Positions 33,599 through 41,125 of a stretch of 43,679 nucleotides of DNA are shown here, one piece after another (position 1 is the first letter of the stretch; every line of letters begins with the position of its first letter). The notes under the pieces are model-generated. The model made no database searches. It worked only from the letters and a program-made list of their open reading frames with translations, and was not told the origin of the DNA. The translations under genes were made by a program, and so were the position numbers. Source of the DNA: Deltaproteobacteria bacterium (GTDB taxonomy: Bacteria; Myxococcota_A; UBA9042); NCBI GenBank assembly GCA_016875335.1, contig VGRO01000028.1:1-43679 (forward strand). Reading direction: 5' to 3'.

Positions 33599-34993
33599 GT
33601 GACCGACGCCGCCGCGAACCCGCTGCAGCCGCCCCCGCCGACGACCCGCCGCATCCGGGTGCAATGGCGCGATCCGCGCGCGGTGGCCGCCGCGCTGCCG
33701 AGCGACCCGATCCTGCGGGCCCGCCACCGGGCATTGGCCGACCTGCGCCGCCAACGCCTGGGTTTCTGGCGGTCGATCGGCCGCAGCAACCGGCTGTTCC
33801 CGCGCAAGCTGGTGGTGACGCGCGAGGGCAAGTGGATCATCGGCATCGCGCTCCTGCTCGGCGCCGCGGCAGTCAATACCGGCAACAACCTGCTCTACCT
33901 CGTGCTGTCGCTGGCGATTTCGGTCATCGCGATCTCGGGCATGTTGAGCGAGTGGTGCCTGCGCGAGCTTGAGCTGCTGCGCTGCTACCCGGCCGAGCTG
34001 GTGGCGGGTGCCGTGACCGCGCTGCGCATCGAGGTCTTCAACGACAAAGGCCGGCCCGCGCTGCACCTGGAGGTGGGCGAGGTCACCGACGGAGCGACCG
34101 ACGTGCAGGTGCGCGATGGCTACGTGCTGCACCTCGGCCCGCGCGAGGTCGGCCAGGCGTTCGGGGCGATTCGGCCGTTGCGGCGCGGCCCCATCGCCAC
34201 GGCCGGGCTGCAACTGACGACCGGCTATCCCTTTGGCTTCGCGCGCAAATCGCGGCTTTTCGACGAGCCGGCGGCGTTCCTGGCGCTGCCGACCGTGACG
34301 CCCACGGACCTCGAATCGCTGGGCGCCCACGACCGCGGCGCCACCGAACTGTCGCGCAAAGTGGGCCAAGGCGACACCTTTGCCGGGCTGCGCGATGCTC
34401 GGCCTGGCGACGCCCAGCGCGACATCTATTGGAAGGCCTCGGCGCGCCGGCAGCGGATGATTGCCCGCGAGTGGCAGGCCGAGGCCAACCGCGTGGCCGT
34501 GGTGCGCTTTGCCCACGTCGCCCCCGGCCCGAGCCAGGATCCGGCGGCGCTCGACGCGGCCTGTGCGCGGGTGGCCGGCATCTGCGAGGCGCTGTTGCGC
34601 GGTCTTTTCGCGGTCGGGTTGCAGACCTTTGCCGGCAGCGTCGCGCCCGAAGCCGACCCGGCGGGCCGCGGCGATCCGCTGTTGCGCATCCGAAGGCTGC
34701 TGGCGTGGCTGACCCCGGCCGACCAGCCGCCGCCGCCGCAGTGGCCGTTGGCCGACGCCGACTGGGCCGCCACCGTTCGCGCCGCCTATGACACCCAGGC
34801 GCGCCTGCAGCGCGGCGAGGCGCTGCCCTGGGCGCCGCTCACCACGGCCGCGCCGGCAGAGGTGGTGCTGGTGCGCTTCGACAGCCGCGACGACGTGCGG
34901 ACCTTGGGCCCGTGCGACCGCGAAATCGTCATCGACGCGGCCGGCCACATCGTGCGCACGCTGCACCACCGCAGCGCACACCAGGCGGCATAG
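33599..34993 (+). CDS. DUF58 domain-containing protein
   Basis: A 464-residue membrane-associated protein starting at GTG 33599. Two adjacent hydrophobic helices (about residues 78-120, GKWIIGIALLLGAAAVNTG and LVLSLAISVIAISGML) anchor the N-terminus. The DUF58 hallmark is GLRDARPGDAQRDIYWKASA at about residues 261-280. The C-terminal 120 residues are less conserved. DUF58 proteins usually stand beside a MoxR AAA+ ATPase and a VWA protein, and often beside a transglutaminase; here only the transglutaminase neighbour is present, directly downstream with no gap. Confidence 0.88.
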   Translation: MTDAAANPLQPPPPTTRRIRVQWRDPRAVAAALPSDPILRARHRALADLRRQRLGFWRSIGRSNRLFPRKLVVTREGKWIIGIALLLGAAAVNTGNNLLYLVLSLAISVIAISGMLSEWCLRELELLRCYPAELVAGAVTALRIEVFNDKGRPALHLEVGEVTDGATDVQVRDGYVLHLGPREVGQAFGAIRPLRRGPIATAGLQLTTGYPFGFARKSRLFDEPAAFLALPTVTPTDLESLGAHDRGATELSRKVGQGDTFAGLRDARPGDAQRDIYWKASARRQRMIAREWQAEANRVAVVRFAHVAPGPSQDPAALDAACARVAGICEALLRGLFAVGLQTFAGSVAPEADPAGRGDPLLRIRRLLAWLTPADQPPPPQWPLADADWAATVRAAYDTQARLQRGEALPWAPLTTAAPAEVVLVRFDSRDDVRTLGPCDREIVIDAAGHIVRTLHHRSAHQAA

Positions 34994-37306
34994 ATGACCC
35001 ACTCGGCGGCACACGCTGGTGGCTGGACGGTGCACCACAGCCTGCTTGCCGTGGCGTACGGGATGGTCGCGGCTGGCATCTTGCCCATCGCTGCCTCGGG
35101 AGAGCTCGGCTGGCTGCCGCCGGCGGCGTTCGTGGCGGCGATGCTGGTGTCGCTGTTGCGCGACCCGCGGGTGTCGCCGGTGCGGCCGGTGACCGCACAA
35201 CTGTGGACCGCGGTGCTCGTCCTGTCGTTTGCCGCAACCATCGTCCGGTCGCTGCAAGACAGCCTGTGGCTCGTGCACGCCATGGAGTTCGCGCTGCTCG
35301 TGACCGTGAGCCGCTTCTTCCAGCGCCGCTTTGCCAAGGACTATCTGCAGCTGTTGGGCCTGTCGTTCATCCTGCTGCTGACCGGCGCCATCGTCCAGCC
35401 CGGCCCGATGTTCGCCGTGTGCTTCTTGGCCTACACCGTCCTGACCATGTGGGGACTGACGCTGCTGCACCTGGTGCGCGAACTTGAGTTGCAGACCCAC
35501 ACCGGTCCCGAGCACCTGCTGCCGCCGCCGCCGCCCAAGCGCCGTTGGCTGGGCCTGCTGCCCCCCAAGGTCGCGCCGCCGCCGGTGCAGTGGCCGGAGC
35601 TGCCGGTCCACGCCGGCACCATCGAGTGGCGGTCGCGGCGCCTGATTGGCCCGCGCTATTTCGCGGCCACCAGTGTGCTGTCGCTGCTGGTGCTGGCCGG
35701 GTCGGCGCTTTTCTTCTTCCTTTTCCCGCGTCTTGGCGTCGGGTTCTTCTTTGCGCAGACGCGGCCGGCCAAAAGCGTGGTCGGGTTTTCCACCGATGCC
35801 CAGTTGGGTCAGTTTGGCGCCATCAAAAGCAACGCCGAAGTCGTGGCGCGCGTAACCTTTCCCGACGACCCCGCGCGGTTGCTGGCCGGGGTGCGCCTGC
35901 GCGGCGTCGCATTCGACCACTACGCCAACAACGGCTGGACCCGGCTCAAGGAAGAACCGTGGCCGCTGCGCTACCGCGACGGCAAGCTGGTGCTGCCGCG
36001 CGCCGATCCGCCCGAGCCGGGCGTCAGCCGCGCAGTGCGCGCCGAGATCTACCTGGAGCCGCTGGACAACGCCAACCGCGTGCTTTTCGCGCCGCCTGGC
36101 ACCTGGGCCGTCGAACTGCTCGACACCCGCTTCGACTACCTGCGCGGCCGCAAGAAAAGCGTGATGCGCACGCCCTCGGGCGACTTGACCTACCTCGCGC
36201 CGCCGGACACCGCGCTGCACTACGCCGTCCACGTCGCTGAACCCGTTGGCATCGCCGCCGAAGCCAAGCGGCTGCGCGCCGCCGAGGGCGATGCGCCGGC
36301 CCAGTTGCTGACCCGCTACACCCACCTGCCGGAAACGCTCGACCCGCGGGTGGCGCAGTTGGCGCAAAAGCTCGCCGGCCGGGCGCCGACCTGGTTCGAC
36401 AAGGCGGCGGCCATCGAGGCGGCGCTGCGCGAAGGCTGGACCTATTCGTTGGCGGGCGACCAGGACGCCCAAAAGCCACTGGAGGACTTCCTTTTTGGCA
36501 AGAAATCAGGGCATTGCGAGTACTTCGCCAGTTCGATGGTGCTGATGATGCGCACCCAGGGTATCCCGACACGGCTGGTGCACGGCTTTTCGGGCGGCCA
36601 GTTCAACCCCATCGGCAACTATCGGATGATCCGGCAGGCCGACGCGCACAGTTGGGTCGAGGTGTTCTTCCCGCGCATCGGCTGGCGCACCTTCGACCCG
36701 ACGCCGGCCTCGGGCCAGGAGGCGCCGCCCGACACTGGCCTCGTGCAGCAACTGCGCCACCTCGCCGACGGCGCGTCGCTGTTGTGGTACCAATGGGTGG
36801 TCGAGTACGACCTGGACCGGCAGGTCGAGATGCTGCGCGGGCTGGGCAAGCGGGTCGGTCAACTGCGGTCGCCAAAGATGGGCAGCTTGTTTGGGGGTTC
36901 CTCCGACCAGCCGGCCCAGGCCAAGAACAAGGCGCCGGTGCCATGGTGGGCGATTGCCGCGCTGGTCGCCCTGGCCGGGGTCGCCGGGGTGCGGCTGGCC
37001 TGGGTGGCGTGGCGCGACCGGCCCAAGGTGCGCGTGGACCGACAGGTGGACCGCGCGGTGGATCAGCTGCAAGCGGCGCTGCACAAGCGCGGCGACGGTC
37101 GGGCGCCGCACGAGACCTGGTCGGCGGTGGCCAGTCGGTTGCGTCCGCGCGCTCCCGAGGCGGCGGGCGCCGTGGCCGAGTTCGCGGTGGCGTGGAACCA
37201 GGTGCGCTTTGCCCCGGCCGAGTTGCGGTTGGACCGCGGCCAGCTGCTCGCGGCGGTCGGTCGGGCCCGCGAAGCGGTGCTGCGCCTGCCCACCAAGGGG
37301 CGCTGA
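34994..37306 (+). CDS. transglutaminase-like membrane protein (DUF3488/TgpA type)
   Basis: A 770-residue protein: five to six N-terminal transmembrane helices (about 10-160 and 215-245), a large periplasmic part, then another helix near 650-670 (VPWWAIAALVALAGVAGV). The transglutaminase core has the catalytic triad: Cys508 in KSGHCEYFASS, His552 in DAHSWVEVFF and Asp568 in RTFDPTP, with normal spacing of 44 and 16 residues. This matches the TgpA family, which in Pseudomonas is essential, periplasmic and cell-envelope related. ATG 34994 follows the DUF58 stop with no gap. Confidence 0.92.
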   Translation: MTHSAAHAGGWTVHHSLLAVAYGMVAAGILPIAASGELGWLPPAAFVAAMLVSLLRDPRVSPVRPVTAQLWTAVLVLSFAATIVRSLQDSLWLVHAMEFALLVTVSRFFQRRFAKDYLQLLGLSFILLLTGAIVQPGPMFAVCFLAYTVLTMWGLTLLHLVRELELQTHTGPEHLLPPPPPKRRWLGLLPPKVAPPPVQWPELPVHAGTIEWRSRRLIGPRYFAATSVLSLLVLAGSALFFFLFPRLGVGFFFAQTRPAKSVVGFSTDAQLGQFGAIKSNAEVVARVTFPDDPARLLAGVRLRGVAFDHYANNGWTRLKEEPWPLRYRDGKLVLPRADPPEPGVSRAVRAEIYLEPLDNANRVLFAPPGTWAVELLDTRFDYLRGRKKSVMRTPSGDLTYLAPPDTALHYAVHVAEPVGIAAEAKRLRAAEGDAPAQLLTRYTHLPETLDPRVAQLAQKLAGRAPTWFDKAAAIEAALREGWTYSLAGDQDAQKPLEDFLFGKKSGHCEYFASSMVLMMRTQGIPTRLVHGFSGGQFNPIGNYRMIRQADAHSWVEVFFPRIGWRTFDPTPASGQEAPPDTGLVQQLRHLADGASLLWYQWVVEYDLDRQVEMLRGLGKRVGQLRSPKMGSLFGGSSDQPAQAKNKAPVPWWAIAALVALAGVAGVRLAWVAWRDRPKVRVDRQVDRAVDQLQAALHKRGDGRAPHETWSAVASRLRPRAPEAAGAVAEFAVAWNQVRFAPAELRLDRGQLLAAVGRAREAVLRLPTKGR

Positions 37307-37342
37307 ACGGAGGGGGGGATCGTTCAAGCGCCTGACATCCTT

Positions 37343-37969
37343 GTGGATGGTCGGGAGATTGGGCACGACGGCGCGCTCGATCTCGACGACCTCGCGGCCT
37401 GCGCGCCGTGGCCAGCCGAACGGGCCCGCGCGGCCGGCGGGCGCTGTCGGTCGGCCCTGGTCGAGGGCTGGCGCGACCTGGTGCCAGCGGCCGTGGCTGC
37501 TGCGGTCACCGCCGACCTCGCCGCCGACGGTCTTCCGTTGGGCGCCGACGCCGGGTCCTGGCTGCCGCTGGCCGGGTGGTTGCGGTTGCACGACCACCTG
37601 GCCGCGCGGTTGTGCGACGGCGATCGCCCGGCCTTTGGCCGCTTGTGGTTGGCCGAGGTTGGCGTTCGCGTGCCGTGGCTCGGTCGGGCCGGGCTCCGGG
37701 CGCTGGGCCTGCGCGGCGCGGTGCGGTACCTGCCCGCCGTGTGGTCCGCCGGCTTCGACCTGCCGGCACCCGCCGTCACCGTGGCCGACGACGCGGTGCA
37801 TGCGGTCTGGCGCGGCCACCCGGCCTTCGCCGTGCCGACCTTTCGCTGGCTGGTCGCCCTGCAAGGTGCCCTGCTGGCGCCCGCTTGTGGGGGGTGGCGG
37901 GCCGCGGGCCTTCGCGCAGGCACACAAGCGGACCGTTTTGAAATTACCTGGTTTTCCCGCGAACCTTGA
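37343..37969 (+). CDS. hypothetical protein, possibly DUF2378/TIGR02265-like
   Basis: A 208-residue product from GTG 37343; the frame opens only at 37307, just after the transglutaminase stop, and no ATG is in range. It has high Trp, Ala and Arg and a pattern of a helix-rich N-terminal half followed by PAVTVADDAVHAVWRGHPAF and VPTFRWLVALQGALL, which loosely resembles the myxobacterial TIGR02265/DUF2378 family (an HNOB/V4R-like fold). That link is tentative and made from pattern only. It lies between the transglutaminase and the UDG-like gene on the same strand. Confidence 0.55.
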   Translation: MDGREIGHDGALDLDDLAACAPWPAERARAAGGRCRSALVEGWRDLVPAAVAAAVTADLAADGLPLGADAGSWLPLAGWLRLHDHLAARLCDGDRPAFGRLWLAEVGVRVPWLGRAGLRALGLRGAVRYLPAVWSAGFDLPAPAVTVADDAVHAVWRGHPAFAVPTFRWLVALQGALLAPACGGWRAAGLRAGTQADRFEITWFSREP

Positions 37970-38000
37970 CGGCCGCGCGCGGCCCGCGCACCATCGCGCC

Positions 38001-38909
38001 GTGGACCCGCAGACCCTGCCGCCCGACCTCCTGCACAGCGACCGCGACAAGTTGAGCCGCGGCGATCCGAGTTCTGAGGATCCGGGTCCCGAGGACCCGA
38101 TCGCCCTGCTCGGCGAGGTCGCCGCGGCCCTGCGCATGGCGCGCTTCGGCGGCGTGCAAGCGGTCCCGCGCCCGACCGCTGCCGCGCGCCCAGCTCCGCA
38201 GGCGATGGACCGACCACCCGCAGAGGCACCCACCGTGCGGGCCCCGCAACCCGCCGCGCCGCCGCGACCCAGCCAGCCGCTGCCGGCGCGCGTCACAGCC
38301 CCGCAGCCGGGCGTCGTGGCCCAGTCGCTCGCCCAGCAGCGGCAACTGGTGCGCGACCATTTGCACGACATCTTTGGCCGGGCGGCGCTGTGCACCAAGT
38401 GCCCGCGCCACCACGGTCGCCTGCGCACTGTCGCCGGCCAGGGCAACGTCGGCGCTCGGCTGATCTTTGTGCTCGAGAGCCCCGACGAAGCCAGCGAAAA
38501 GGCCGCCCGACCCGCCAGCGGCCCCCCCGGCGAGTTGCTCGACAAGATGCTGCACGCGATGGGGTTGCACCGCGACGAAGTGTGGCTGACCTACCTGTGC
38601 CTGTGCCGCGGCGGCGACCAGCCGATTTCCGCCGCGGACGCCGTCACTTGCAGCAGTTGGCTGCGCCAACAGTGGGACGCCATCCCACCGCAGGTCGTGG
38701 TCGTGCTCGGCGAGCGGGCGTGCCAGGTGCTGCTGCGGCAGCAGGCACCGATGGCTGAATTGCGCGGGCGCTGGCAGACGGTCAAAGGCGTGCCGACGCG
38801 CGCGACCTGGGGGCTCGGCGAGATGCTGGCCGACCCCGCCAAGAAGCGCGACGTGTGGGTGGACCTGCAGGCGGTGATGGGCAAGCTGGGGTTGGTGCGT
38901 GGGGGGTGA
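38001..38909 (+). CDS. uracil-DNA glycosylase-like protein with altered catalytic motifs
   Basis: A 302-residue protein from GTG 38001. Residues 1-110 are Pro/Ala-rich and probably disordered. The UDG family 4/5-type domain follows: Fe-S ligands C131 and C134 (CTKCP), C202 and C217 with the usual spacing, and GELLDKMLHAMGL at about 177-189. Motif 1, usually GEAPGxxE, here reads LESPDEASE (158-166). The second motif, usually HPxxLL, here reads PTRATWGLGEML (265-276), with no His. The Fe-S fold is therefore kept while the active-site residues differ. It may be inactive, or have another nucleobase specificity. Ends near LVRGG. Confidence 0.75.
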   Translation: MDPQTLPPDLLHSDRDKLSRGDPSSEDPGPEDPIALLGEVAAALRMARFGGVQAVPRPTAAARPAPQAMDRPPAEAPTVRAPQPAAPPRPSQPLPARVTAPQPGVVAQSLAQQRQLVRDHLHDIFGRAALCTKCPRHHGRLRTVAGQGNVGARLIFVLESPDEASEKAARPASGPPGELLDKMLHAMGLHRDEVWLTYLCLCRGGDQPISAADAVTCSSWLRQQWDAIPPQVVVVLGERACQVLLRQQAPMAELRGRWQTVKGVPTRATWGLGEMLADPAKKRDVWVDLQAVMGKLGLVRGG

Positions 38910-38976
38910 CGCCCCGTGGTCTGCCGTGGCGTGGCGGGCGTCGGATTGCCGTCAGACCGGCTCCGCGCGTTCCCAT

Positions 38977-39040
38977 GGTGCTGGATCGTCCAATTTGTCG
39001 CGCGGCTTGCGCGGTGTGATATCGGAACTTATCCAGCACC
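38977..39040. repeat. 10-bp inverted repeat with 44-bp spacer
   Basis: GGTGCTGGAT (38977-38986) and ATCCAGCACC (39031-39040) are perfect reverse complements in the 235-bp gap between the UDG-like gene and the antitoxin. The span could form a cruciform or be two half-sites. The gap holds no other recognisable feature. Confidence 0.45.
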
Positions 39041-39144
39041 CTGCTGGCCGATTCTGGCGCACTCGATGGAACAGCGAAGACCGCCTGCACATGGTGGGTG
39101 TGTGCCCAATCCCACCGCATCGTCGACCTGCCTGAGGTTTGGGA

Positions 39145-39384
39145 TTACGCCATCGACAGCACCTCGACCTGAGCGCCTCGCTTGCGGGCATCAGCGGACC
39201 GCCGCTCCAACTCAGCGGCAACGGCGTCGTCGATCCATTCCTCGCCGCATTGGCCGCAGACCGATGCCGGGACCTGCCGGATCACGACGACTCCGCCACC
39301 GTGATCGGCGGAGAACGTGACTCTGCCAGGCGTCCGGTCGCCGCCGCACAGGGGGCAATGGCCGGGTCCGAACGTGCGGGTCAT
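39145..39384 (-). CDS. YgiT/MqsA-type zinc-finger antitoxin
   Basis: A 79-residue protein from ATG 39384, overlapping the interrupted toxin's TGA by 4 bp (ATGA), in the toxin-then-antitoxin order typical of DUF4258/YgiT pairs. Zinc ligands: C10 and C13 (HCPLC) and C43 and C46 (CGQC), the MqsA N-terminal zinc domain. The protein lacks the C-terminal helix-turn-helix of full-length MqsA, as is usual for stand-alone YgiT-type antitoxins. With the toxin interrupted it may serve no current neutralising function here, or may guard against related toxins. Confidence 0.85.
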   Translation of the reverse strand: MTRTFGPGHCPLCGGDRTPGRVTFSADHGGGVVVIRQVPASVCGQCGEEWIDDAVAAELERRSADARKRGAQVEVLSMA

Positions 39385-39707
39385 GGTTTCCTCCGTGTTC
39401 GCCAGTCCGGCTCGAATTTGTCCAGACTCGGCTCGTAGACGGTGATGACATAGGCTTCAGGTCCCGTCGCATCAAGGCCAACGACGACGTGCAGCGGGCG
39501 GGGGCCGACGAACCCGAGGACGAGACAGCTCGGGTAGGGTTGGTCGTCGGCATAGTCCTCTATGACTTGCCCACACGCCTAGGGCTCGGTAACGTCGGAC
39601 CGGCTGATCGACCGCTCTACCATGCGCCGCAGGGCGTGGAGTCGCCACACGACTCGCCCTGCTCGGACTGCAGCCAAGGTCTGGCCGAGATCAAGCGACT
39701 GCGGCAT
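39381..39707 (-). pseudogene. DUF4258-family toxin gene with in-frame amber stop
   Basis: One uninterrupted frame of 109 codons from ATG 39707 to TGA 39381, except for a TAG at 39581-39579. Before it: 42 residues ending RMVERSISRSDVTEP. After it: ACGQVIEDYADDQPYPS, then LVLGFVGPRPLHVVV and AYVITVYEPSLDKFEPD, the complete DUF4258 core. His in LHALRRMVER and the YP pair match family members, and the amber falls where they normally have a Leu-type residue before the VIEDY strand. No alternative start codon lies in frame between the TAG and the core. A base error in the assembly, readthrough or a true nonsense mutation all fit. Confidence 0.8.
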
Positions 39708-39741
39708 AGACTAGGCTCCGTTGGCGGGCGCCACCCCAGCG

Positions 39742-40833
39742 TCACACATTGAACCGAAAGTTCACCACATCGCCATCGCGCATCACATAGTCCTTGCCTT
39801 CCATGCGCTTCTTGCCCGCAGCCGCGACCGCCGTCTCGCTGCCCAGGTTGAACAGGTCCTGGCAGTCGTAGACCTCGGCCTTGATGAAGCCGCGCTCGAA
39901 ATCGGTGTGGATGACGCCAGCGGCTTGCGGTGCGGTCCAGCCGCGGCGGATGGTCCAGGCCCGCGCCTCCTTGACCCCGGCCGTGAAGTACGTCTGCAGC
40001 CCCAAAAGCTCAAACGCCACCCGCGCCAGGCGATCCAGGCCCGATTCGGTGAGGCCGAGCGCGGTCAGAAATTCGGCGCGGTCCTCCGCGGTGTCGAGTT
40101 CGGCGATCTCAGCTTCGGTTTTGCACGACAGCTCGACCACTGCGGCGCCCTCGGCGGCGGCCATGGCGCGGACGCGGTCGACGTACGGGTTGGCGGTGCC
40201 CGGCTCGGCCGTGTTGGCGACGTAGAGCATCGGTTTGGCGGTCAGCAACTGAAAACCCTTCAGGATCGGCTCCTCTTCTTTGGAGATCTCGACCGCGCGC
40301 GCCGGTCGGCCCTGGTCCAGCGCCGCGTAGAGCCGTTCGAGCAACGCCAATTCCGCCGTTGCGACCTTGTCTCCGCTTTTGGCACCCTTTTGGGCCTTTT
40401 GCATGCGGCGGTCCACCTGCTCCAGGTCGGCCAGGGCCAGCTCGGTGTGGATGACTGCGGCGTCGCGCACCGGGTCCACCGATCCGTCGACGTGCACGAC
40501 GTCGCCGTCGTCGAAACAGCGCAGCACGTGGGCGATGGCGTCGGTCTCGCGGATGTTCGCCAGGAACTTGTTGCCCAGACCCTCGCCCTTGCTCGCGCCC
40601 TTGACCAGGCCGGCGATGTCCACGAACTCCATGGCGGCGTACAGGATGACCTTGGTGCCGACGAGGCCGGCGATGCGATCGAGGCGGCCGTCGCGCACCG
40701 GCACCACGCCGATGTTGGGCTCGATGGTGCAGAACGGATAGTTGGCGGCCTGGGCGCCGGCGTTGGTCAGCGCGTTGAACAGGGTGGACTTGCCGACGTT
40801 GGGCAGTCCTACGATTCCACAAGAAAGTCCCAC
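39742..40833 (-). CDS. ychF: redox-regulated ATPase YchF (Obg/OLA1 family)
   Basis: A 363-residue P-loop NTPase. G1 GLPNVGKS is at residues 9-16, followed by YPFCTIEPN, G3 DIAGLVKGASKGEGLGNKFL and the NTAE variant of G4 (instead of NKxD), which explains ATP over GTP preference in this family. The C-terminal TGS domain contains TYFTAGVKEARAWTIRRG and HTDFERGFIKAEVY. Length is normal. Cytoplasmic, ribosome-associated; involved in stress and redox response in other bacteria. A candidate promoter is 37 bp upstream and a strong hairpin at 40952-40996. Confidence 0.97.
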   Translation of the reverse strand: MGLSCGIVGLPNVGKSTLFNALTNAGAQAANYPFCTIEPNIGVVPVRDGRLDRIAGLVGTKVILYAAMEFVDIAGLVKGASKGEGLGNKFLANIRETDAIAHVLRCFDDGDVVHVDGSVDPVRDAAVIHTELALADLEQVDRRMQKAQKGAKSGDKVATAELALLERLYAALDQGRPARAVEISKEEEPILKGFQLLTAKPMLYVANTAEPGTANPYVDRVRAMAAAEGAAVVELSCKTEAEIAELDTAEDRAEFLTALGLTESGLDRLARVAFELLGLQTYFTAGVKEARAWTIRRGWTAPQAAGVIHTDFERGFIKAEVYDCQDLFNLGSETAVAAAGKKRMEGKDYVMRDGDVVNFRFNV

Positions 40834-40869
40834 GGTTGCTCCGAAGCCCCGCTGGCGGCGAGGCGCGGG

Positions 40870-40898
40870 ATTTCAACACTTTGGCGGCAGCCGGGCAA
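40870..40898 (-). promoter_or_regulatory. candidate promoter of ychF
   Basis: On the minus strand TTGCCC (40898-40893), 17-bp spacer, TGAAAT (40875-40870), 37 bp before the ychF ATG. The -35 matches other genes here; the -10 departs from TAnnnT. Confidence 0.4.
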
Positions 40899-40951
40899 CT
40901 CTGGCGGCGGGCGATCCAGGGTGTGGCTGGGGGCGAGGTGTTCGCAAATCG

Positions 40952-40996
40952 TTTCAACGACTTGAATGATCCCCCCCTTCATTCAAGTCCTTGAAA
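40952..40996. promoter_or_regulatory. 18-bp near-perfect inverted repeat between ychF and the nucleotidase gene
   Basis: Left arm TTTCAACGACTTGAATGA (40952-40969) and right arm TCATTCAAGTCCTTGAAA (40979-40996) pair at 17 of 18 positions; the only mismatch is C40958/C40990. The loop (40970-40978) is TCCCCCCCT. It lies about 120 bp upstream of both divergent start codons (40833 and 41126). The arms are AT-rich in a roughly 70% GC genome. Likely an operator or RNA hairpin. The right arm ends in TTGAAA, 17 bp before GACCCT, a possible promoter for the nucleotidase. Confidence 0.7.
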
Positions 40997-41125
40997 TCAC
41001 GCGAACGGGCCGCGACCCTCTGCCCGTGCCATGTGCTGGCGCGGCAGCCTGGACCCGCACGCCGAGATTTCGACAAACCCGCCATTCTGGGGTTGACTAC
41101 CCGCGGCGCGGCGCGCGGAGCAGGC

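Noticed and set aside
33224-36472. Long minus-strand open frame (about 1,080 codons) opposite the DUF58 and transglutaminase genes
   Set aside because: The plus strand carries two well-recognised genes with intact motifs. The antisense product is Arg/Gln/His-rich without any domain, as expected of shadow frames in GC-rich DNA.
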